In this document: piece after piece, positions 15,833-24,395 of the stretch
How the letters are laid out: every line of letters starts with the position of its first letter
How positions within the stretch are numbered: the first letter of the stretch is position 1
Origin: an uncultured Candidatus Competibacteraceae bacterium
GTDB taxonomy: Bacteria > Pseudomonadota > Gammaproteobacteria > Competibacterales > Competibacteraceae
Direction of reading: 5' to 3'
Assembly: GCA_903879705.1 (NCBI GenBank)
Contig: CAIRMO010000047.1
Span: forward strand, 1 to 40,565
Length of the DNA stretch: 40,565 nucleotides
The notes under the pieces: model-generated
The model's input: only the letters and a program-made list of their open reading frames with translations
What the model was told of the DNA's origin: nothing
The model's database searches: none
Made by a program: the position numbers and the translations under genes

Positions 15833-17620
15833 TTGACTCCCCGCATCCAGCGTTTGCCGCCGCAACTGATCAGCCAGATCGCCGCCGGCGAAGTGGTGGA
15901 ACGCCCGGCTTCGGTGGTCAAGGAACTGCTGGAAAACAGCCTCGACGCTGGAGCCACCCGCATTGTGGTTGAAGTCGAACAGGCCGGGGTTCGGCTGATT
16001 CGGGTCCGTGATAACGGTTCCGGCATTCCGCCCGACGATCTTGCCTTGGCGCTGACCCGCCACGCTACCAGCAAAATTGCCAGTTTTGATGATCTCCAGC
16101 AAGTCGCCAGCCTCGGTTTTCGCGGTGAGGCGTTGCCCAGCATGGCCTCAGTCTCACGCTTGACCTTGACCTCCCGGGTCGCCGGTCAGGACAGCGGTTG
16201 GCGGATCAGCGGCGATGGCAGCGACACCGTTGACGAACCCATGCCGGCCCCGCACCCGATCGGAACCACCGTTGAAGTCCGCGATCTGTTTTTCAACGTG
16301 CCAGCCCGCCGCAAGTTTTTACACAGCGAACGCACCGAGTTCGGCCATATCGAACAAGGCGTCCGCCGGTTAGCCTTGATCCGGTTCACCGTCGGTTTTA
16401 GCCTGGCGCATCACCAGCGGGCGGTATTGAATCTGGAGCCAGCGACCGATCAGGCGGCTTGGACGCAACGGGTGGCGGAACTGTGCGGGCGGGAATTCAT
16501 CGCTGCCAGCGTGTTTACCGACCGCGAAGATGCCGGGCTACGGTTGTGGGGCTGGATCGGCCTGCCGGAAGCCTCCCGCCCCCAGCCCGACCTGCAACAC
16601 TTCTTCGTCAATGGCCGGCCGGTACGCGACCGGGTGATTAGCCATGCGCTGCGGCAGGCTTATCAGGATGTGTTGTACCGGGATCGCCATCCCGCTGCCG
16701 TGCTGTCGCTGGAACTCGATCCGACTGCTTTGGACGTCAATGCCCATCCGACCAAACAGGAAGTGCGGTTCCGGGAAGCCTCGGTCGTCCACGACTTCGT
16801 TCGCCGCACGGTCCAGACGGCACTGGCGGAAATACGGCCCGGTGCCGCGCCGTCGCCGCTGATTCAAGTCGGGGAGCGTGGTGGGCTGATCAACCGGTTT
16901 AGCCCCGCCAGCCAGTCCGGTTTACCCTTGCGCGGGGTGCAGGAGCGGATGAGCGCTTACGGGCAATTGCATGAAGCAGCGCCTGCGGCATCCGCGCCTG
17001 TGCCTACCGCCAGTGCGGCAGCCGAGCCTGAACCCGAACCGCCGTTGGGTTATGCCATCGGACAGTTGCATGGCTGCTATGTGCTGGCGGAAAACCCGGC
17101 GGGGCTGGCGGTGGTGGACATGCACGCCGCCCATGAGCGTATTCTGTATGAACGGCTGAAAACCGCGTTGGCCGAAGGCGGCCTCGCTATCCAGGCCTTG
17201 CTGGTTCCGGTCACGCTGACGGTCAATCCGGCGGAGCGGCGGCAGGTTGAGGAACAGGGCGATTTATTGACCCAAGCGGGTTTTGATGTGGCGTTGTTGG
17301 GACCGGAAACGGTAGTGGTCCGGCAAATTCCGGCGCTGCTGGGCGGCGCGGACATTGCCGGTCTGGTGCGCGACATGCTGGCCGATCTGGCCGCGCAACA
17401 GACCAGCGACCGTTCCGAAACGGCTATTTTGAACCTGCTGGCCGATCTGGCCTGTCATGGTGCAGTGCGGGCCAACCGGCGACTGAATCTGCTGGAAATG
17501 AACGCCCTTTTGCGCGACCTGGAGCGCACCGATTACGGCGGTCAGTGCAACCACGGTCGACCCACCTGGGCGCAATTGACCTTGGAGGAACTGGATCGGC
17601 TGTTTCGGCGCGGGCGGTGA
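15833..17620 (+). CDS. mutL: DNA mismatch repair protein MutL, endonuclease-type
   Basis: A 595-residue protein. The N-terminal GHKL ATPase has IAAGEVVERPASVVKELLEN, RVRDNGSGI, RHATSKI and GFRGEALPSMASV; the transducer domain follows to about residue 335. A Pro/Ala/Glu linker (about 370-400) leads to the dimerisation domain, which carries the metal-dependent nickase signature DMHAAHERILYE at about residue 429, plus ACHGAVRANRRL and the terminal CNHGRPT. E. coli MutL lacks this nickase motif and depends on MutH, so repair here is probably the MutH-independent kind. The start is a TTG at 15833; a TAA nine bases upstream excludes anything earlier, and no clear ribosome site is seen. Confidence 0.95.
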   Translation: MTPRIQRLPPQLISQIAAGEVVERPASVVKELLENSLDAGATRIVVEVEQAGVRLIRVRDNGSGIPPDDLALALTRHATSKIASFDDLQQVASLGFRGEALPSMASVSRLTLTSRVAGQDSGWRISGDGSDTVDEPMPAPHPIGTTVEVRDLFFNVPARRKFLHSERTEFGHIEQGVRRLALIRFTVGFSLAHHQRAVLNLEPATDQAAWTQRVAELCGREFIAASVFTDREDAGLRLWGWIGLPEASRPQPDLQHFFVNGRPVRDRVISHALRQAYQDVLYRDRHPAAVLSLELDPTALDVNAHPTKQEVRFREASVVHDFVRRTVQTALAEIRPGAAPSPLIQVGERGGLINRFSPASQSGLPLRGVQERMSAYGQLHEAAPAASAPVPTASAAAEPEPEPPLGYAIGQLHGCYVLAENPAGLAVVDMHAAHERILYERLKTALAEGGLAIQALLVPVTLTVNPAERRQVEEQGDLLTQAGFDVALLGPETVVVRQIPALLGGADIAGLVRDMLADLAAQQTSDRSETAILNLLADLACHGAVRANRRLNLLEMNALLRDLERTDYGGQCNHGRPTWAQLTLEELDRLFRRGR

Positions 17621-17797
17621 ACCGATAAACCCAGCTTCCGGGCCGTTGTACACTATCGCCCCCGCGACCCAAGAAAAATTTACAGGAGGAAAATCCCCCT
17701 CATCACTGACAGGAATCTCAAAAACGTCGCTGCCTGTTCCTGTGATCCTGTCTCTCACTAACTCCAACCAACTCCAATTTTCAAGGAGCTTGCAATC

Positions 17798-18547
17798 ATG
17801 CGCAGTCTTTCTTTGCTCGGCGTCGCATCGCTGACCCTTTTGGCGGCGGCTTGCGCGACTGACCCGGCCAGCCAGCAGCCGTCGGGACCAGCCGCTTATG
17901 CCGAGTATCTGACCTATCCCGACCGTCTCCAACCGGTACCTGGCAATGATGGTGCTTACCGGTGGATCGATCCCAGCGCCAAGCTGTCCAGGTACAACCA
18001 AATCCTGCTGGAGCCGATCCGGATTCAGTTAGCCAGCAATGCCGACTACAAGGCGATCGATCCCTCTGAGCTGAAAACCCTGACTGACTATTTTCAGCAG
18101 TCCATCGTGAAAGCGCTGGGCAAGACCTATCCGGTTGTTGCCAAGCCGGGACCGGGGGTGATGCGGGTAAAAATCGTTATCGCCAATCTGGTGCCGACCA
18201 AACCGGAGATGAGCGTTGTGACGCTGGTGGTGCCTTTCGCCGCAATTCCTGATATGGCTTCAGGAGTGGCGACGGGTGGTCCGCCCGGTTCCGCGCCTTA
18301 TCTGGGCCGCACTGGCATCGCCGCGCAGTTTGTCGACAGCCAGACTAACCAGGTGATTGCCGAGTTTGCCGATACCCAAGTGGGTCGGAAATATGTGGTG
18401 GATACCTCGAAAGGCGTTGGCAATGCGATTGACACCGGCGTTTCTGATTATGTGAAAGCCTATTCGACCTGGGCCTATGCCCAAAAGGCCTTTGATGGCT
18501 GGGCGCAACAGTTGCGGGCGTGGCTGGACAAGATTCACGGCCGGTAA
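17798..18547 (+). CDS. DUF3313-type lipoprotein
   Basis: A 249-residue protein with AAGGAG eight bases upstream. The signal peptide ends LLAAACATD, giving a lipoprotein Cys near residue 19. The mature domain begins YAEYLTYPDRLQPVPGNDGA, then YNQILLEPIRIQLASNADYK and a TDYFQQSIVKALGKTYPVV stretch, the pattern of the DUF3313 family of periplasmic lipoproteins, whose role is unknown. It is followed after 79 bases by the SnoaL-like protein and then the W-V-N peptide, all on the same strand, and is the probable first gene of that operon. A 176-base gap after mutL contains a weak GACAGGA/TCCTGTC repeat (17708-17752). Confidence 0.8.
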   Translation: MRSLSLLGVASLTLLAAACATDPASQQPSGPAAYAEYLTYPDRLQPVPGNDGAYRWIDPSAKLSRYNQILLEPIRIQLASNADYKAIDPSELKTLTDYFQQSIVKALGKTYPVVAKPGPGVMRVKIVIANLVPTKPEMSVVTLVVPFAAIPDMASGVATGGPPGSAPYLGRTGIAAQFVDSQTNQVIAEFADTQVGRKYVVDTSKGVGNAIDTGVSDYVKAYSTWAYAQKAFDGWAQQLRAWLDKIHGR

Positions 18548-18626
18548 CCGCCCAATAGACGCCAGGGAGTGGCATGGTGAAGTCCCGGAAGTCCCGTTGA
18601 TAACCTGTGTTTGGAGATTGATTCCG

Positions 18627-19214
18627 ATGAAAAAAAATTATCGACTGTTATTGACTGCGACATTGGGTTGCGCATTAACGCTGTCGGTGCTGGCGGCGGA
18701 AAAGGCCCCGGACGCCGAGAAAGCCAGCGCCGAACTCAAGGCGGTGCTGAATCAGCACCATGAAGCCCTGAACAAGCAGGATATCAAGGCGTTAATGGCG
18801 CTTTATGCTGACAATCCCAACGTCGCGCTGATGGGCACCGGTTCCGGCGAATTCTGGAAAGGCAAGGCGGCGATCGAGGAGACCTACAAGCATTTTTTTG
18901 AGACCTTCAAGGCCGGTTCGCTAAGTCACCAATGTCCAGAGGCGACCGGGGGCGAAGAGGGTAACGATGCTTGGTTAATGGCTTCCTGCGTCATGAAAGA
19001 TAGCGATCCGTCCGGCCAGCCCCGCGAGTTCGAGCTGAATGTGTCGGCGGTGCTGAAGAAGGAAAAGGCTGGCTGGCGCGTCCAGGCCCTGCACACCTCC
19101 AACTTGGCTGAAGATGGCGGTCCGCCGCCAGAAGCGGGGGCGCCAGCAGCAACTCCCGCGCCAGCAGCGACTCCCGCGCCAGCTCCGGCAGCCCCCGCCA
19201 AGAAAGCACCATAA
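18627..19214 (+). CDS. Exported SnoaL/DUF4440-like protein with Ala-Pro tail
   Basis: A 195-residue protein with GGAG eleven bases upstream of its ATG. A Sec signal peptide (residues 1-23, ending SVLAAEK) precedes a cone-shaped NTF2/SnoaL-like domain: LNQHHEALNKQDIKALMALY, MGTGSGEFWKGKAAIEETY, then AWLMASCVMKDSD and GWRVQALHTSNL. Such folds bind small hydrophobic ligands or act as partners; no catalytic set is evident. The last 35 residues are (Ala/Pro/Thr)-rich repeats ending in Lys-Lys-Ala-Pro. Its stop is 13 bases before the start of the W-V-N glycine-rich peptide, so the two are almost surely cotranscribed. A shared task in the periplasm is inference. Confidence 0.8.
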   Translation: MKKNYRLLLTATLGCALTLSVLAAEKAPDAEKASAELKAVLNQHHEALNKQDIKALMALYADNPNVALMGTGSGEFWKGKAAIEETYKHFFETFKAGSLSHQCPEATGGEEGNDAWLMASCVMKDSDPSGQPREFELNVSAVLKKEKAGWRVQALHTSNLAEDGGPPPEAGAPAATPAPAATPAPAPAAPAKKAP

Positions 19215-19227
19215 GTGGAGAACGGTA

Positions 19228-19605
19228 ATGACCGATCAACTTGATGGTAAAACCCGGTCTGAACCGGTCGAGGCGCTGGTTGCCGAGGAGCGGCGGACGT
19301 TTCTGCGCGGCTTGGGCAAATGGTCACAGGCGGTGATCGGCGGTGCGGTGATCGGCGGTGCGCTGACCCACGCTAACCCGGCCCAAGCTTGGGCGGCGGC
19401 TCGTGGCGCGGGCGGCTCGGCTGCCGTTCGCGGGGGCGGCAGTTGGGTTAACCGCTATGGCGGCGGTGGTGGTGGCGGAGGCTGGGTCAACCGGTCTGGT
19501 GGCGGTGGTGGTGCCTGGGTCAACCACGGCGGTGGTGCCTGGGTCAATGGCGGCGGCTGGGTCAATCGTTACGGTGGTGGCGGGTCGGCTTGGATCAACC
19601 GCTGA
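19228..19605 (+). CDS. Tat-type glycine-rich peptide with six W-(V/I)-N motifs; candidate cyclophane RiPP precursor
   Basis: A 125-residue protein with GTGGAG eight bases upstream of its ATG. Residues 21-56 look like a twin-arginine signal (ERRTFLRGLGKWS, then a hydrophobic Gly/Ala/Val core ending NPAQAWA). The mature part is Gly-rich and carries W-V-N at 73-75, 86-88, 97-99, 104-106 and 111-113 and W-I-N at 122-124, each set off by glycines (for example GSWVNRYGG and GGWVNRSGG). Repeated aromatic-x-Asn tripeptides in a Gly-rich tail after an export signal resemble GrrA-type precursors, in which a radical-SAM enzyme links the aromatic ring to the Asn side chain. No radical-SAM gene is in the window. 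Modification is inference. Confidence 0.75.
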   Translation: MTDQLDGKTRSEPVEALVAEERRTFLRGLGKWSQAVIGGAVIGGALTHANPAQAWAAARGAGGSAAVRGGGSWVNRYGGGGGGGGWVNRSGGGGGAWVNHGGGAWVNGGGWVNRYGGGGSAWINR

Positions 19606-19617
19606 TTTTTACGCCAT

Positions 19618-19660
19618 AAAAAACCAAGACCCCACGGCGTGCGCCGCAGGGTCCTGGTTA
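19618..19660 (-). terminator. Terminator after phasin, probably two-way
   Basis: A long stem, AACCAAGACCC (19622-19632) with GGGTCCTGGTT (19649-19659) and an inner CGGCG/CGCCG, is flanked on its left by six As, which read as TTTTTT on the minus strand after the phasin gene. On the plus strand TTAAAATT follows, so it may also stop transcripts from the W-V-N operon. Confidence 0.8.
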
Positions 19661-19687
19661 AAATTCAGCGGGTTTTAAAGCAGTCGC

Positions 19688-20077
19688 TTATTTCTTCAGC
19701 GCCAGAACGCTTTGATTTAACGCCTCAACCTGCTGGGTCAATTCCTGAATGTCATTCTGGCTCGGGACGCCCATCCGGTGCAGCACTTGGGCGACCCGCT
19801 CCTGAAACAATTCTTCCAGGCGGTCGAACTGCTCGTTGGCTTTGCCGCGAAACCCAACCACCTTGCCCTTGGTGCCTTCAAACTGGACTTCGGCGGCGTG
19901 CTTGGCGCGTTTTTCAACCGCCTCGCCTTCCTGCACCAGGGTTTGGAACAGCTTCTCGCTTTCCTCCTGGGTTTTGGCGAAAGCGCCTAACCCCGCCAGC
20001 CAGATGCGATTGGCCGATTCACGGATGTTGGCGACGGCGGGGGTTTCTACGATGGTTTTCAACGCAACGCTTGCCAT
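19688..20077 (-). CDS. Phasin family protein (polyhydroxyalkanoate granule)
   Basis: A 129-residue helical protein with GAGGAG upstream of its ATG. It carries the TIGR01837-type phasin pattern: NRIWLAGLGAFAKTQEESEK near residues 23-42, LFQTLVQEGEAVEKRAK, then a coiled-coil region RLEELFQERVAQVLHRMGVP and a C-terminal leucine-heptad-like QELTQQVEALNQSV. Phasins coat polyhydroxyalkanoate granules, control their size and number, and may bind DNA or regulators. No phaC or phaE is in the window. The gene is read alone with a strong terminator after it. Its presence supports a storage-polymer lifestyle. Confidence 0.92.
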   Translation of the reverse strand: MASVALKTIVETPAVANIRESANRIWLAGLGAFAKTQEESEKLFQTLVQEGEAVEKRAKHAAEVQFEGTKGKVVGFRGKANEQFDRLEELFQERVAQVLHRMGVPSQNDIQELTQQVEALNQSVLALKK

Positions 20078-20214
20078 GATGCTCTCCTCGATGAAAGGTC
20101 TTGATTTAAACGGCCTTGACTCAAAACGCCAGTTTTAATGATTTCCAGCGGGTTTCAAGCCGCGCCGAGGCGCATTTTAGCGATAAAAATTAGAGTGAAA
20201 ACCCTACTCGTAAT

Positions 20215-21249
20215 TCAAGCGATCAACCGCCAGTTCAGCATTTCCCCGGCCCGCAGCGGAATCAGCCGATCATTGCCGAATGGCAGCGTTTCGGGAACAC
20301 GAGCAGGCTGGCGTTGCAAGGTCAGCGTTCCGAGGTTGCGCGGCAAACCATAGAAATTCGGGCCGTGAAAACTGGCGAAGGCTTCCAGCCGCTCCAATGC
20401 TCCGGCGGCGTCAAACGCCTCGGCGTATAGCTCCAGTGCGGCATGAGCGGTATAGCACCCGGCGCAACCACAGGCCGCTTCCTTGTCCTGACGCGGGTGC
20501 GGGGCGCTGTCGGTGCCAAGAAAGAACTTGGGATTGCCGCTGGTCGCCGCCCGGATCAAGGCTTGCCGGTGCCGCTCGCGCTTGAGAATCGGCAGGCAAT
20601 AATAATGGGGCCGGATACCGCCCCGAAAAATGGCGTTGCGGTTATAGAGCAGGTGATGGGCTGTGATGGTGGCCGCGACCGTCACTGGCGCGTCCCGGAC
20701 CCAATCCGCCGCGTCCTGGGTGGTGATATGCTCCAGCACGATCTTCAACCCCGGAAAGTCGCGCAGCAACGGCGTCAACACCCGTTCAATGAACACCGCT
20801 TCCCGGTCGAAAATGTCCACGTCGGAATCGGTGACCTCACCGTGAACCAGCAGCGGCATTCCACACTGTTGCATCGCTTCCAGCGCCGGGTAAAGGTGGT
20901 TGATATCGGTTACGCCAGCATCGGAATGTGTCGTCGCGCCAGCGGGGTAGAGCTTGCCGGCGACGATAGAGCCGGAATTCCTGGCCCGGACAATTTCGGC
21001 AGGCGGCGTTTGATCCGTCAGATACAGCGTCATCAGCGGCTGAAACTCCAGACCCGGCGGCACGGCATCCAGGATTCGCCGCCGATAAGCTAGCGCCTGT
21101 TCCGTCGTCGTGATCGGCGGGCGCACGTTGGGCATGATGATGGCGCGAGCGAACTGGCGGGCGCTGTGTGGAACGATCGCTTGCAAAGCTGCGCCGTCGC
21201 GCAGGTGCAAATGCCAGTCATCGGGGCGGGTTAAGGTCAGGGTATTCAT
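20215..21249 (-). CDS. pyrC: Dihydroorotase
   Basis: A 344-residue protein, the length of the E. coli type II enzyme. It closes carbamoyl aspartate to dihydroorotate in pyrimidine synthesis. The binuclear zinc site is seen as HLHLRDG near residue 13, Lys at about 99 in [14 protein letters not shown] (carbamylated bridge), LLVHGEV (about 139), LEHITT (about 177) and the catalytic Asp in [10 protein letters not shown] (about 248). The ATG at 21249 begins [15 protein letters not shown], as expected for the family. It is flanked by the phasin gene and the terminator at 21381. Confidence 0.97.
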   Translation of the reverse strand: MNTLTLTRPDDWHLHLRDGAALQAIVPHSARQFARAIIMPNVRPPITTTEQALAYRRRILDAVPPGLEFQPLMTLYLTDQTPPAEIVRARNSGSIVAGKLYPAGATTHSDAGVTDINHLYPALEAMQQCGMPLLVHGEVTDSDVDIFDREAVFIERVLTPLLRDFPGLKIVLEHITTQDAADWVRDAPVTVAATITAHHLLYNRNAIFRGGIRPHYYCLPILKRERHRQALIRAATSGNPKFFLGTDSAPHPRQDKEAACGCAGCYTAHAALELYAEAFDAAGALERLEAFASFHGPNFYGLPRNLGTLTLQRQPARVPETLPFGNDRLIPLRAGEMLNWRLIA

Positions 21250-21380
21250 GCAGCGGATTCCGGGGCAAGCGTTGGAAAGACAGCAATTCTCATTGCTTAA
21301 CTTCTATGAAATCAACGAGTTCTATCAAAGCCAATGGCCTATGTTTTCAGATCGGACGCCTGATACTGAGAATTTCTGCA

Positions 21381-21415
21381 AAAAAAAACTTAGGCCACTA
21401 GGCCTAAGTTTTTTT
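21381..21415. terminator. Strong two-way terminator between pyrC and tRNA-Pro
   Basis: AAAAAAACTTAGGCC (21381-21395) pairs perfectly with GGCCTAAGTTTTTTT (21401-21415) around a five-base loop. It lies just after the 3' end of the tRNA on the minus strand and ends its transcript; the sequence is symmetric so it works both ways. Confidence 0.9.
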
Positions 21416-21423
21416 GTTTTGTC

Positions 21424-21503
<80 letters not shown>

Positions 21504-21578
21504 GCAACCGATTGGGTGGTCGCGTGAAGGTCGGGTATGCTAATTGAATCCGCCCGGTTTGCCAAGCAGATGTTGAAT

Positions 21579-21881
21579 CTATTGCTGCGCTTCGTCCTTG
21601 AAAGCGTCTACCCGCGCTTTGAGTTTCTGACCAGGCCGGAAGGTGACAACCCGTCGGGCGGTAATGGGAATTTCCTCACCCGTCTTGGGATTGCGACCAG
21701 GACGTTGCTGTTTGTCGCGTAAATCGAAATTGCCAAACCCGGACAGTTTGACGTGCCGGCCCCGCTCCAAAGCGCCGCGAATCTCCTCAAAAAAAATCTC
21801 GACCAGATCTTTAGCCTCCCGCTTGTTGATCCCCAGATCTTCGAACAACCTTTCCGCCATATCGGCTTTCGTCAATGTCAT
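21579..21881 (-). CDS. ihfA: Integration host factor subunit alpha
   Basis: A 100-residue protein of the HU/IHF family. [20 protein letters not shown] at the start, [14 protein letters not shown], then [14 protein letters not shown] (the DNA-intercalating arm with its Pro) and [13 protein letters not shown] are classical IHF-alpha features. With IHF-beta it bends DNA sharply and serves in recombination, replication and promoter architecture. The ATG lies four bases past the pheT stop, so it is translated from the same mRNA, as in E. coli. Confidence 0.97.
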   Translation of the reverse strand: MTLTKADMAERLFEDLGINKREAKDLVEIFFEEIRGALERGRHVKLSGFGNFDLRDKQQRPGRNPKTGEEIPITARRVVTFRPGQKLKARVDAFKDEAQQ

Positions 21882-21885
21882 GTAC

Positions 21886-24264
21886 CTAGCTCCTCAGCGT
21901 TGCGTCGAACTGTTCCGCCAGTCCCGCGATAATTTCAGACACGGTCTCTTCGACCACACTGTCGGTAAGATTGCGCGATAAATCCTGTAAAATCAAGCCT
22001 AAAGCCAAACTTTTTTGGCCATCGGCAATCCCCTCGCCCCGATAAACGTCAAACAGCCACGCTTCGCGGAGCAATTCGCCACCGTAGCGGCGGATGCAGT
22101 CCTGAAGGGCCTGGGCCGTGATGCGTTCATCGACCACAATAGCAAGATCGCGGCGGCTGGCCGGAAATCGCGATAGCTCATGGAACGCCGGGGTTCGCGC
22201 CGTCTGCACACTTTCCAGCCGCAGTTCAAACACCAAGGCGTCCCCTTCCACATCCAGTTTTCGCGCTACATGTGGATGCAACGCGCCCAGCCAGCCGGCG
22301 ACTACGCCTTTCCGTTCGATGCGGGCGCTCTGACCGGGATGCAGGGCGGGATGACCCGCAGCGACGAAGGTAAACGCTTCCGGTTCCCCGGTCAGCGCCA
22401 GCAAAGCGGCAACGTCGCCCTTGAGATCGAAGAAATCCACCCGCCGGTTCGCCAGTCCCCATTGCTCCGGCCATACCGTTCCGGTGACCACACCGCCGAG
22501 AAAGGACTCCTGGCGCAGTTCACCGGCGGACGGGATGAAATTCAAACCCTGCTCAAACAGCCGCACCCGGGTTTGTTGGCGTTTCTGGTTGTAAATCAGC
22601 GCCTTGATCAGCCCCGGCCACAGGCTGGTCCGCATCACCGCCAGATCGGCGGAAATCGGATTGGCCAGCGCCAGCGGTTCCCGTTCCGGATCAAGCGCTT
22701 TCTGGAACGCCGGATCGACAAAACTGTAGGTAATGGCTTCCTGAAAACCGCGCTGAACCAAAGCCTCCTTGAACCGTTCCGGCGCAACTCGTCCTTCCGG
22801 CTGCGGCGGCATCGCTAGCCGAGTCAGCGGCCGGTTGCCAGGCAGGCGGTGATAGCCGTGAATGCGGACAATTTCTTCAATTAAATCGGCTTCCAAGGCC
22901 AGATCAAAGCGACTACTCGGTGGAATCGCCAGCCAATAATCGGCTTCAGTCGTTACGGCCATCCCCAGCCGCCGCAAAATGTCCTCGACCTCGGCAGCAG
23001 GAATGTCCAGCCCCAGCAACAAGCGCAGCCTGGCGGGCCGCAGCCGAATCGCCGGCGTCACCGGTAAATGCGCGAGCGAAACCGCCTCGCTGATCGGTCC
23101 CGGTTGACCGCCCGCCATGTCGATCAGCAGGCGGGTAGCGCGTTCAGCCGCCCGGCGTTGCAGGTGCGGATCGACGCCGCGTTCATAACGATAGGAAGAA
23201 TCTGTCTGCAACCCATAGCGGCGGGCGCGACCGGCGATACTGGCCGGGGTGAAAAAGGCGCTTTCCAGGAACACGTCACGGGTGGCCTCGGTGCAGGAGC
23301 TGATTTCGCCGCCCATAATCCCGGCCAAGGCCAGCGGGTTCTGCTGGTCGGTAATCAGCAAGGTTTCCCCGTCCGGCTCGACGATTACGCCGTTCAACAA
23401 TTCCAGCCGATCGCCAGGCTGGGCGCGGCGCACCTCGATGCCACCGCGCAACCGGCCCAGATCAAAAGCGTGCATCGGCTGGCCGAGTTCCAGCATCACA
23501 TAATTGGTCACATCCACTAACGGTCCCAGGCTCCGCACCCCGGCCCGGCGCAAGCGTTCCTTCATCCACAGCGGGGTTTCCGCCGCCGGATTAACCCCGC
23601 GAATTACCCGGCCCACATAGCGCGGACAATCGGCGGGATCACGCAGGACTATCGGAAAGGTGACATCAATGACGGGTTCCACCACCGCGACGGGCAACGG
23701 GCGAAATTCGCAACGATTGAGCGCCGCCACTTCACGCGCAACGCCTTCCATTCCCAGGCAATCGCCACGATTCGGCGTCAATTCAATGGTCAATAACGCA
23801 TCGTCGAGTTTTAGCAACTCACGCACACTTTGCCCCGGCGGACTGGCCGGCGGCAACGGCAGCAGCCCGGCGGAACTTTCCGCCAGACCGAGTTCCTTGG
23901 CCGAACACAACATGCCTTGCGATTCGACGCCGCGCAGTCTGGATTTTTTAATAGAGAACCCGCCGGGCAACACTGCGCCGATCAGCGCGGTCGGGGCGCA
24001 CAAACCGATGGCGACATTCGGCGCGCCGCAGACAATTTGCAGTGGTTGAGGACCGCCCACGTCCACGGTCGCTATCCGCAACCGGTCGGCGTCGGGATGT
24101 GGAATTAAATTGACCACCTGCCCGACCACCACCTTTTCAAATGGGGGCGCAGCGGCTTCAACACTATCCACTTCCAGGCCAGCCATCGTTAATTGCGCCG
24201 CCAGTCCGGTGCCGGAAACCGCCGGATCAACCCATTCGCGCAGCCATTGTTCACTGACTTTCAT
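21886..24264 (-). CDS. pheT: Phenylalanine-tRNA ligase beta subunit
   Basis: A 792-residue protein of the expected length. In order: the N-terminal OB/tRNA-binding EMAP-like domain (about 39-148; [20 protein letters not shown]), the B3/B4 editing domain (about 210-380), the B5 domain (about 400-475), the catalytic-like fold (about 490-680) and the C-terminal anticodon-binding FDX-ACB domain (about 700-792; [16 protein letters not shown]). Two alpha and two beta subunits form the enzyme that charges tRNA-Phe. ihfA follows directly. What is odd is that pheS, normally just upstream, is missing: the next gene is a divergent ABC-F ATPase. Confidence 0.97.
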   Translation of the reverse strand: MKVSEQWLREWVDPAVSGTGLAAQLTMAGLEVDSVEAAAPPFEKVVVGQVVNLIPHPDADRLRIATVDVGGPQPLQIVCGAPNVAIGLCAPTALIGAVLPGGFSIKKSRLRGVESQGMLCSAKELGLAESSAGLLPLPPASPPGQSVRELLKLDDALLTIELTPNRGDCLGMEGVAREVAALNRCEFRPLPVAVVEPVIDVTFPIVLRDPADCPRYVGRVIRGVNPAAETPLWMKERLRRAGVRSLGPLVDVTNYVMLELGQPMHAFDLGRLRGGIEVRRAQPGDRLELLNGVIVEPDGETLLITDQQNPLALAGIMGGEISSCTEATRDVFLESAFFTPASIAGRARRYGLQTDSSYRYERGVDPHLQRRAAERATRLLIDMAGGQPGPISEAVSLAHLPVTPAIRLRPARLRLLLGLDIPAAEVEDILRRLGMAVTTEADYWLAIPPSSRFDLALEADLIEEIVRIHGYHRLPGNRPLTRLAMPPQPEGRVAPERFKEALVQRGFQEAITYSFVDPAFQKALDPEREPLALANPISADLAVMRTSLWPGLIKALIYNQKRQQTRVRLFEQGLNFIPSAGELRQESFLGGVVTGTVWPEQWGLANRRVDFFDLKGDVAALLALTGEPEAFTFVAAGHPALHPGQSARIERKGVVAGWLGALHPHVARKLDVEGDALVFELRLESVQTARTPAFHELSRFPASRRDLAIVVDERITAQALQDCIRRYGGELLREAWLFDVYRGEGIADGQKSLALGLILQDLSRNLTDSVVEETVSEIIAGLAEQFDATLRS

Positions 24265-24395
24265 TAATTTAACCTTTAGCCCTTAGCATGAAGCCTGCAT
24301 GACTTTAAATCACACCCAGTGCTGACACCCTGGAAGCCGTATTCTAAGGAATAATTTCATATTTTGCCGAAGCCTCTGAACAGGACGCCCCGCAT

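Noticed and set aside
17683-17700. Strong ribosome-site-like ACAGGAGGAAAA before the DUF3313 gene
   Set aside because: No ATG, GTG or TTG follows at a usable distance in an open frame; the real start at 17798 has its own AAGGAG.
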